DNA of 64,000 nucleotides, taken from positions 1-64,000 of the forward strand of contig DASQDR010000147.1 of NCBI GenBank assembly GCA_035634055.1, read 5' to 3'. The notes below the pieces were generated by a model. The model saw only the letters and a program-made list of their open reading frames with translations. It ran no database searches and was not told the origin of the DNA. The position numbers and the translations under genes were made by a program. The stretch is from JAICTV01 sp035634055 (GTDB taxonomy: Bacteria; Planctomycetota; Phycisphaerae; Tepidisphaerales; Tepidisphaeraceae). Position 1 is the stretch's first letter; each line of letters begins with the position of its first letter. Below, piece by piece: positions 44,151-54,085 of this stretch.

Positions 44151-45623
44151 ATGCCGCGAAACTTCCTCGCGTTCGACCTCGGCGCCGAGAGCGGGCGCGC
44201 GCTGCTCGGCACGCTCGACGGGCGCAAGCTCTCGCTCCGCGAGATTCACCGCTTCGCCAACCCCATGGGCCGGATGAACGGCCACCTCCACTGGAACCTG
44301 CTCCAGCAGTGGGAAGAGCTCAAGACCGGCCTGCGCAAAGCCGCCGCCGCGGGCGAGAAGCTCGACGGCATCGGCGTCGATACGTGGGGCGTGGATTTCG
44401 GCTTCATCGGCGGCAACGGCGAGGTGCTCGGCTTCCCCTACATGTACCGCGACAGTCGCACCGACGGCATGATGGACGAGGTCTTCGCCCGCGTGCCGCG
44501 CGAGAAGGTCTTCGGCGCCACCGGCATCCAGTTCATGCAGCTCAACAGCCTGTTCCAGCTCGTCGCCATGAAGCGCGCGGGCTCGCCGGTGCTGTCGTGC
44601 GCCAGGACGATGCTGTTCATGCCGGACCTGTTCAACTACCTCTTCACCGGCGTAGCCAAGAGCGAGTTTTCGATCGCCACGACCAGCCAGATGTACGACC
44701 CGCGGAAGCGCGCGTGGGCGACGGAACTGCTGTCGCAACTGGACCTGCCGACGCACGTGCTGCCGGAGATCGTGCCGTCCGGAACGGTGATCGGCGAACT
44801 GCGCGGAGACGTCTCCAAGGAGTGCTCCGCCCGGCCCGTTCCGGTCATCGCGCCGGCCGAGCATGACACCGGCAGCGCCGTCGCGGCCGTGCCGGTTTCC
44901 GGCGGCGGCGACGACTGGTGCTACATCAGTTCCGGAACGTGGTCGCTCATGGGCGTGGAGCTGCCCGAGCCGCTGATCAATGAGAAGTCACTGAAGTACA
45001 ACTACACCAACGAGGGCGGCGTCGGCGGGACGATCCGCTTCCTGAAAAACATCATGGGCCTGTGGCTCGTGCAGGAGGGCCGCCGGCACTGGCAGCGCGA
45101 CGGGACCGAATACACGTACTCTGAGCTCACGAAGATGGCGGCCGACAGTCCGCCGCTGGCCGCGCTGATCGACCCGGACCACGCCCCGTTCGGCCAGCCC
45201 GGCGAGATGCCAGTGAAGATCGCCGACTACTGCCGCAAGACCGGCCAAACGCCGCCCGGCAGCGTCGGCGCGGTCGTCCGCACCTGCCTCGACAGCCTCG
45301 CCCTCACGTATCGCAAAACGCTGGAGGGGCTGGAAGACATCCTCGGCCGGCGGATCAATACCATCCACATTGTCGGCGGCGGGACGCAGAACGAGCTGCT
45401 CACCCAGATGACCGCCGACGCCTGCGGCCGAACCGTCGTCGCCGGGCCGGTCGAGGCGACCGCGATCGGCAACATCCTCGTTCAGGCCATGGCCACCGGC
45501 GACGTGAAATCCCTCGCCGACGCGCGGGCGATCGTCCGCGAGAGCTTTGACGTCAAGCGCTACGAGCCGAGAGACACGGCCAAGTGGGACGAGGCGTACG
45601 AGCGGTACCGCGCGCTGGCGTGA
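44151..45623 (+). CDS. rhaB: Rhamnulokinase
   Basis: The 490-residue FGGY kinase matches RhaB rather than xylulo- or glycerol kinase. It has FLAFDLGAESGRALLG, LHWNLLQQWEELKTGL, GIGVDTWGVDFGFIG, PYMYRDSRTDGMM, GIQFMQLNSLFQL, CARTMLFMPDLFNYLFTG, EHDTGSAVAAVP, CYISSGTWSLMGVE and IHIVGGGTQNELLTQMTAD. It phosphorylates L-rhamnulose to L-rhamnulose-1-phosphate after rhamnose isomerase; the aldolase and isomerase are not in the window. It is a natural sink for rhamnose released from rhamnogalacturonan by the enzymes at 54-64 kb. Confidence 0.96.
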   Translation: MPRNFLAFDLGAESGRALLGTLDGRKLSLREIHRFANPMGRMNGHLHWNLLQQWEELKTGLRKAAAAGEKLDGIGVDTWGVDFGFIGGNGEVLGFPYMYRDSRTDGMMDEVFARVPREKVFGATGIQFMQLNSLFQLVAMKRAGSPVLSCARTMLFMPDLFNYLFTGVAKSEFSIATTSQMYDPRKRAWATELLSQLDLPTHVLPEIVPSGTVIGELRGDVSKECSARPVPVIAPAEHDTGSAVAAVPVSGGGDDWCYISSGTWSLMGVELPEPLINEKSLKYNYTNEGGVGGTIRFLKNIMGLWLVQEGRRHWQRDGTEYTYSELTKMAADSPPLAALIDPDHAPFGQPGEMPVKIADYCRKTGQTPPGSVGAVVRTCLDSLALTYRKTLEGLEDILGRRINTIHIVGGGTQNELLTQMTADACGRTVVAGPVEATAIGNILVQAMATGDVKSLADARAIVRESFDVKRYEPRDTAKWDEAYERYRALA

Positions 45624-45650
45624 TCGGCGGCACGCGCAGCGTGGTTGCCT

Positions 45651-46033
45651 CTACCTGATGGCCTTCACGTAGATCAGGTAGAGCACCGCGACGGACCCGG
45701 CGATGCCGAGGATTACGCCCGCGAAGGCAGTCCAGTACGCGGGAGCCGCTTCCTCGCCCGCGTCCTGAGCATCCCGAGCGTTCCGCAGGCGACGGCGAGG
45801 CCTTCCATGACCGCGAAGAGCATGAACCCGCCGCGCTCCGACGTGGGGCGCGATGCAAGTTCCGGGTGACCCGACGGGAATATCGACGCAAACGCGCCCA
45901 GCGGAAAACCGAGCAGCGCCAGCGCGATCGAGGCGGCCGCGAGGATGCCCGAAAGGCGATCCGCGGACGTCACGTCGCTAGCAGCGTACTGAAGCGGGCG
46001 GCCGGCGTCGTCGGTCAGCAACGGCTCGCTCAT
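45651..46033 (-). pseudogene. Small membrane protein, probably frameshifted
   Basis: From an ATG at 46033, with AGGAG 6 bases upstream, one frame runs to 45713 (106 residues). It has two hydrophobic helices (LAAASIALALLGFPLGAFA and MLFAVMEGLAVACGTLGML) and then a non-conserved, Arg-rich end. A second frame, shifted by one base and closing at 45651, has a third clean helix (TAFAGVILGIAGSVAVLYLIY) but no ATG, GTG or TTG start of its own. Joining the two near 45740-45770 would give a protein of about 125 residues with three helices. A real frameshift or a sequencing error would explain this. The family is unknown. The gene lies 44 bases after pheA. Confidence 0.5.
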
Positions 46034-46077
46034 GATGAGCTCCTGCCTCCGAGGTCCGGCGCGCCGATCCGCCGCCG

Positions 46078-47187
<1,110 letters not shown>

Positions 47188-47297
47188 TCCAGCGGTGGAG
47201 GATAACGCAACGGCGGCGAGTGACAAAGCCGGGCCGAGCGACGCAGCGCGCCCCTCGCCCGCTCGCCGGGCAAATAGTGGTGAGCGACCGTCCCCCC

Positions 47298-47309
47298 GGC
47301 CGATATGGG
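47298..47309 (+). promoter_or_regulatory. GGCCGATATGGG motif, copy 1
   Basis: This 12-base sequence, preceded by CCCC, recurs at 48080-48091. Copy 1 lies 23 bases before the ATG of the first of two membrane-protein genes; copy 2 lies 66 bases before the second. A shared regulatory or processing site is possible. Chance is also possible with only two copies. Confidence 0.25.
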
Positions 47310-47332
47310 TCGGTCAGGCTCCTCGTGCGCCC

Positions 47333-48109
47333 ATGCTGCAAGACGTGCTCTTGATCCTCCCGCAATCGCTCTCGCCCGCTGGCGTCGCCGCGTGCGCCGC
47401 CGGTGCGCTGGCCGGCCTGATTCTCTGGCTCGCGGGCGCGACGTGGAGCCGGTGGGTCGTCACGCTGCTGGCCGTCGCGGCCGGCGGCTTCGCCGGCACG
47501 ATGCTGCCACGCTGGTACCTCTGGCCGGTCAACTCGATGTCGCTGGCGGTGCTGGGGGCGGTGGTGCTTGGGGTGCTGGCGTTCGTGGGGCAGCGCGCGT
47601 CCGTCGGGCTGGTCCTCGGGCTGGTGCTCGTCGCCTGGGCGTCGCTGGGGACGTGGGCCGGCATGCGCGGCGCTGAGACGATCCAACCGCGGCAGGACTG
47701 GGAGGTTGCGCACCTGACCGCGCCGCAGCACGCGCAGGACGTGTGGCAGCGACTGCCGCGGCCGGTTGCGAAGGTCCTGCCCTACTCGGCGGCAACAGCG
47801 ATGATCAGCGGCCTGTGCGTCACGCTGCTCTGGCCGCGCGTGGGGCGGGTGTTGATGGGGTCCGCCCTCGGCATCACGACGCTCCTGCTGTGCGCCCTGT
47901 CGCTCTTGCAGACGCAGCGGCCGGCGTGGCTCGTGCACGTGCCGGCGGAACTCCCGGTGCAGACCGGGATCCTCGCCGGGGCGGCGGTGCTGGGCGCGCT
48001 CGTGCAGTGGCAGCTTTTGCCGGCGAAAAAGGAAGCACCGCCCACCGACCACGAACGACAACAGCCGCGGCAGCCCCCGGGCCGATATGGGGAGGCACGG
48101 GCGTGTTGA
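47333..48109 (+). CDS. Polytopic membrane protein of unknown function, first of a pair
   Basis: The ATG at 47333 gives 258 residues. About six to seven helices are predicted: SPAGVAACAAGALAGLILWL, WVVTLLAVAAGGFAGTML, LAVLGAVVLGVLAFV, SVGLVLGLVLVAWASLGTW, AATAMISGLCVTLLWP, ALGITTLLLCALSLL and GILAGAAVLGALVQWQ. The end is a charged, probably cytoplasmic tail. Glycine spacing in the helices suggests a channel-like or packing bundle. I do not recognise the family. The next gene starts 48 bases after the stop and also encodes a Gly/Ala-rich multi-helix protein. Confidence 0.8.
   Translation: MLQDVLLILPQSLSPAGVAACAAGALAGLILWLAGATWSRWVVTLLAVAAGGFAGTMLPRWYLWPVNSMSLAVLGAVVLGVLAFVGQRASVGLVLGLVLVAWASLGTWAGMRGAETIQPRQDWEVAHLTAPQHAQDVWQRLPRPVAKVLPYSAATAMISGLCVTLLWPRVGRVLMGSALGITTLLLCALSLLQTQRPAWLVHVPAELPVQTGILAGAAVLGALVQWQLLPAKKEAPPTDHERQQPRQPPGRYGEARAC
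48080..48091 (+). promoter_or_regulatory. GGCCGATATGGG motif, copy 2
   Basis: The second copy of the motif described at 47298-47309 falls inside the last codons of the upstream gene (encoding PGRYG), so its conservation could reflect coding rather than regulation. Confidence 0.2.
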
Positions 48110-48157
48110 ACGAAGCGCGCGTGCGCCATTGAGAGAGAGACGAGAGGACTGGAAACC

Positions 48158-48922
48158 GTGATTCTTCTTCTAGCTCAAGCGGCGGCCGGGGCGGCGGCGG
48201 CGCGGCCCGCCACGCAGCCGGCCGCCCAACAGGCGGCGCAGGCGGGGGCGGCAGCGGCGAACGAGGCGGCGAGTGCCGCCAACTCCCTCTGGCCGCAACT
48301 CCCCGCCCACTGGCCCGCGCAGACCGACCTGCTCACCTGGGCGCAGAGCATGGGCGCGCTCACCGCCGCCATGCTCGTGCTGGCCGGCGTCGTCTACCTG
48401 CTGTTCGGCGTCTACGCGTACCGCGCGCTGGTCACCATCAACGCCGCCGTGCTCGGGGCGTTCGTCGGCGCGATGATCGGCCAGAAGGCGGGCAACGCCA
48501 CCGCCGGCGCGATGGTCGGCGGGTTCGCGGCAGCGGCGATCACCTGGCCGATGATGAAGTACGCCGTCGCCGTCATGGGCGGCACGTTCGGCCTGCTCCT
48601 GGGCGCCAGCATCTGGCGCGCCACCGGCCTGCAAGCGAATTACGCCTGGTCCGGCGGGCTCACCGGGCTCGTCTTCTTCGGCATGCTGTCGTTCATGCTC
48701 TTCCGAGGCAGCGTCATGATGTACACCAGCCTCCAGGGCAGCGTGATGCTCGTCTTCGGCCTGCTCGGGCTGATCTATAAGTACCAGGATCTCGCCCCCA
48801 AGGTCAGCAGCGCCATGTCGCAGCAGCAGTTCCTCCTCCCGCTGTTCATCTTCATCCCGGCGACGCTCGGGCTGATCTGGCAGCAGACTCAGTACCCCGC
48901 CGGCGCGCCGATGAAGAAGTAG
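48158..48922 (+). CDS. Polytopic membrane protein of unknown function, second of a pair (GTG start)
   Basis: The GTG at 48158 follows AGAGGA with 9-10 bases spacing. The 254 residues open with a short hydrophobic stretch and an Ala/Gln-rich linker. About seven helices follow, including ALTAAMLVLAGVVYLLFGVY, TINAAVLGAFVGAMIG, AGAMVGGFAAAAITWPMM, VAVMGGTFGLLLGASIW, LTGLVFFGMLSFMLFRG, LQGSVMLVFGLLGLIY and FLLPLFIFIPATLGLIW. The Gly-rich helices resemble DUF4203/TM7-type proteins in character, but I cannot assign a family. It probably forms a unit with the preceding gene. Confidence 0.82.
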   Translation: MILLLAQAAAGAAAARPATQPAAQQAAQAGAAAANEAASAANSLWPQLPAHWPAQTDLLTWAQSMGALTAAMLVLAGVVYLLFGVYAYRALVTINAAVLGAFVGAMIGQKAGNATAGAMVGGFAAAAITWPMMKYAVAVMGGTFGLLLGASIWRATGLQANYAWSGGLTGLVFFGMLSFMLFRGSVMMYTSLQGSVMLVFGLLGLIYKYQDLAPKVSSAMSQQQFLLPLFIFIPATLGLIWQQTQYPAGAPMKK

Positions 48923-48961
48923 CGCCCGCTCATCAAGCTGCCCAATAGAATGTCAGCATGG

Positions 48962-48983
48962 CATGAGCTAAGCTTATGTCATG
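48962..48983 (+). promoter_or_regulatory. 22-base palindrome overlapping the LysR start codon (candidate autoregulatory site)
   Basis: The sequence has the form CATGA-N2-TAAGCTTA-N2-TCATG; 18 of 22 bases are symmetric, and its last three bases are the ATG of the regulator. A T-N11-A LysR box (48964 to 48976) is embedded. TAGAAT at 48946-48951 is a good -10 hexamer about 30 bases before the ATG, so a bound protein would block the start site and the ribosome site. No Shine-Dalgarno is visible between. Confidence 0.6.
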
Positions 48984-49877
48984 GAATTGAACCGGAACCA
49001 CCTCGCCGTGTTCCACGCGGTCGCCCGCGCCGGCGGTTTCAGCCGGGCGGCGGACGCGCTGATGGTGAGCCAGCCGGCGGTGTCGCTCCAAGTGGCGGAG
49101 CTGGAGCGGGCGCTGGGGATGAAGCTGTTCGACCGCCTGCCGCGCGGCGTGCGCCTGACCGAGGCGGGGCGGGTGCTGAGCGACCACGCCGCCCGCATCG
49201 CCGCGATCGAGCAGGAAGCGCGCTCGGCGATGCTGGAACTGAAGGGCCTGAAGCGCGGCCGGCTCTCGGTGGGCGCCAGCCAGACGATCGGGGTCTACCT
49301 GCTCCCGGAGGTGTTCGGCGCCTTCAGCCGCCGGCATCCTGATGTCAAGCTCGATCTGGAGATCGCCAACACCGACATCGTCCAGAAGAAGCTGGGCGAC
49401 GGGTTGTTCGACCTGGCGCTTACCGAAGGGTTCATCGAATCGGAAGACCTCGAGGCGGCGGTGTTCCGGCAGGACGAGCTGGTTCCCATCGCGCCGCCGG
49501 AGCACGCGCTGCTCAAGCGCCGCGGGCGCGGCAAGCCGGTGACGGCGGCGGAGCTTTGCCGCGAGCCGCTGATCCTCCGCGAAACCGGCTCGGGCACCCG
49601 CGCCGTCGTCGAACACCACCTCGCGAAGCTCGGGCTGTCGATCCGCCCGATAATGTCGCTCGGCAGCACCGAGGCGGTGAAGCGCGCGGTCGCCTCTGGC
49701 ATCGGCCTTGCCATCGTCTCCCGCCTGGCGTTGGAAACGGAGCTGAACGCCGGCGCGCTGGCGATCGTCCCCGTATCAGATCTCAAGATCCGCCGGCCGC
49801 TGCACCGGCTGGAGCTTCGCGGCAAGGAGCGGAGCGCCGCGACCAAGGCGTTCCTTGCCACGCTGGCCGGGAGCTAG
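48981..49877 (+). CDS. LysR-family transcriptional regulator
   Basis: The 298-residue protein has the LysR winged helix (NHLAVFHAVARAGGFSRAADAL, VSQPAVSLQVAELERALGMKLF, RLPRGVRLTEAGRVLSDHA), then a linker helix and a two-lobed effector domain (LSVGASQTIGVYLLPEVFGAF, RRHPDVKLDLEIANT, LFDLALTEGFIE, EPLILRETGSGTRAVVEHHL and AVKRAVASGIGLAIVSRLAL). The ETGSGTR segment and length resemble the CysB/CbbR branch, regulators of sulfur or one-carbon metabolism, but the effector cannot be read from sequence. Its target may be the membrane-protein pair upstream or its own gene, given the palindrome at its start. Confidence 0.96.
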   Translation: MELNRNHLAVFHAVARAGGFSRAADALMVSQPAVSLQVAELERALGMKLFDRLPRGVRLTEAGRVLSDHAARIAAIEQEARSAMLELKGLKRGRLSVGASQTIGVYLLPEVFGAFSRRHPDVKLDLEIANTDIVQKKLGDGLFDLALTEGFIESEDLEAAVFRQDELVPIAPPEHALLKRRGRGKPVTAAELCREPLILRETGSGTRAVVEHHLAKLGLSIRPIMSLGSTEAVKRAVASGIGLAIVSRLALETELNAGALAIVPVSDLKIRRPLHRLELRGKERSAATKAFLATLAGS

Positions 49878-50003
49878 CGACACCAGCCCAAAACTGCCAA
49901 ACGTGCAGCCCTGAACCCGCCCTGCGCCAATTGGCAGCTTGCTGCCCCGCCCGCTCCTGCTGAGCCCGCCCGAACAGGCGGCGCAACTGCACGTATTACC
50001 ATT

Positions 50004-50020
50004 GCTTACGCTACGTGAGC
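50004..50020. promoter_or_regulatory. Dyad upstream of clpB
   Basis: GCTTACG-CTA-CGTGAGC has six of seven matched pairs and lies 73 bases before the clpB start. It is not a CIRCE element (TTAGCACTC-N9-GAGTGCTAA) and not a HAIR element. A heat-shock repressor site of another type is possible; the evidence is symmetry and position only. Confidence 0.3.
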
Positions 50021-50092
50021 CACATCACTGCTTGGCCCTTTGTTTGCAGTGGCACATCCGACGCCACCCGCGTCATTGGAGGAGGTTTTAAC

Positions 50093-52726
<2,634 letters not shown>

Positions 52727-52766
52727 TCGCGGTTCCCGCCGCCAGCCCGGAAGCAGGAAGGCGCTC

Positions 52767-52800
52767 GAAGAACCCCGAGTTGATTCGCTCGGGGTTCTTC
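52767..52800 (+). terminator. Intrinsic terminator after clpB
   Basis: A perfect 13-bp stem (52767-52779 with 52788-52800; core AACCCCGAG / CTCGGGGTT) encloses an 8-base loop, 40 bases after the clpB stop. The 3' arm itself ends in TTCTTC and the following T content is modest. Confidence 0.85.
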
Positions 52801-52845
52801 ATTGCGCGGCTGCGCCCGAGGGCATCGGTGGTATCATTTTGAGCG

Positions 52846-53790
52846 ATGGAAGAGATGGCGGCGTATCACGACTTCCGCTCCGTCTGCCAGGCGGTCATCG
52901 AGTACCTCCACCGCCGGATCGGCTTTGACCTCTGGCTGGTCACTCGCGTCGAGGGGGAGCAGTGGATCATCCTCCAGGTGGACGACCACGGCGGCTACGG
53001 CGTGCAGCCGGGCACCGTCTTCCGCTGGGCCGACACCTTCTGCTGCGAGATGGTCCGCGGCAACGGCCCGCACATCGCGCCGCGCACCGACTGCATCAAG
53101 ATCTATTCCGATACGCCCATGTCGCGGGCAGTGAAGATCGGCGCCTATCTCGGCTACCCGCTGATGCGCGAGGACGGATCGGTCTTCGGCACGCTGTGCG
53201 CCATCCACCCCGCCCCGCAGCCGAACCAGATCGTGCTGGAGCAGTCGCTGGTCGAGCTGCTCGCCCGGCTGATGGCGACGGTGCTGACGGCGGAGCTGAA
53301 GACGCTGGACGGCAAACGGCGGGAAGAGCGGCTGGCGGCGCAGAAGTTCATCGATCCCGTTACCGACCTGTTCGACCACCGCGGCTGGGGCATGCTGCTG
53401 GCGGCGGAGGAGGATCGCTGCGCCCGCTACGGCAGCCCGGCGTGCGTCGTGATCATCGAGGTGCGCGACGGTGACGGCGACAGTGCCGGCGGGGGGGACG
53501 CGCCCGCGATTGACGAGGAACGGCTTCGCGTGGCCGCCGGCTGCATCACGGCCGTCACGCGGGGCAACGACGTCGTCGCCCGCGTCGGCGACAACAGCCT
53601 GGCAGTCCTTTGCGTCGAGTGCGATCGCGGCGGCTCGCGGGCGCTGGTGGCGCGTCTGAACGAGTCCCTCGCCGGTGAGCAGATCAACGCCTCGATCGGC
53701 GTCGCGCACCGCGCGCCGCCGTTGACGACGCTCCCGCACGCGTGGACCACCGCGACGCAGTCAGCGGCGTCGCGCGATGCATCTCCGTGA
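52846..53790 (+). CDS. GAF domain + degenerate GGDEF protein
   Basis: The 314-residue cytoplasmic protein starts at ATG 52846 or 52855. A GAF domain (about residues 1-150) contains FDLWLVTRVEGEQWIILQVDD, TFCCEMVRGNGPHIAP and LGYPLMREDGSVFGTLCAI. The C-terminal half has a diguanylate-cyclase-like lead-in (DPVTDLFDHRGWGMLLAAEEDRCARYGS written DPVTDLFDHRGW and LLAAEEDRCARYGS). Where GG[DE]EF should stand it reads RVGDNSLAVLC, so the active site is missing. It is therefore likely a sensor that binds a ligand or c-di-GMP-related partner without synthesising it. It follows the clpB terminator, so it has its own promoter. Confidence 0.85.
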   Translation: MEEMAAYHDFRSVCQAVIEYLHRRIGFDLWLVTRVEGEQWIILQVDDHGGYGVQPGTVFRWADTFCCEMVRGNGPHIAPRTDCIKIYSDTPMSRAVKIGAYLGYPLMREDGSVFGTLCAIHPAPQPNQIVLEQSLVELLARLMATVLTAELKTLDGKRREERLAAQKFIDPVTDLFDHRGWGMLLAAEEDRCARYGSPACVVIIEVRDGDGDSAGGGDAPAIDEERLRVAAGCITAVTRGNDVVARVGDNSLAVLCVECDRGGSRALVARLNESLAGEQINASIGVAHRAPPLTTLPHAWTTATQSAASRDASP

Positions 53791-53877
53791 AGACTTTCGC
53801 GCGGCCGGCGACGGCGACCACGACGGCCACATCCCGCCAACAGTCACGCGCGCGACGACGTGCCGCGCGACCGCCAT

Positions 53878-54017
53878 CGTGGCTTGGGCATCTTGCCCGA
53901 GCGTTCGCGGCGACAGCCGCTCTTCCATTCCGACAGCGCGGTTCGCCGCGACCGGCGCGCGTCACGCGTTAAGAGCCGCTGGCGCGGCAAACGCTCGGGC
54001 GGGACGCCCAAGCCACG
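53878..54017. repeat. 140-base imperfect palindromic element
   Basis: Two 47-base arms (53878-53924 and 53971-54017) are complementary at 40 of 47 positions around a 46-base spacer. The outer ends are CGTGGCTTGGGC / GCCCAAGCCACG. It fills most of the 295-base gap between convergent genes and carries no coding sequence. The size and structure suggest a REP- or MITE-like dispersed element. Confidence 0.8.
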
Positions 54018-54085
54018 GGGATTTAACCCCGAGCGCCCATCAGGTGCCCAAGGCACTTCAACGGTTCACCGTCTCTAGCCGGCGG

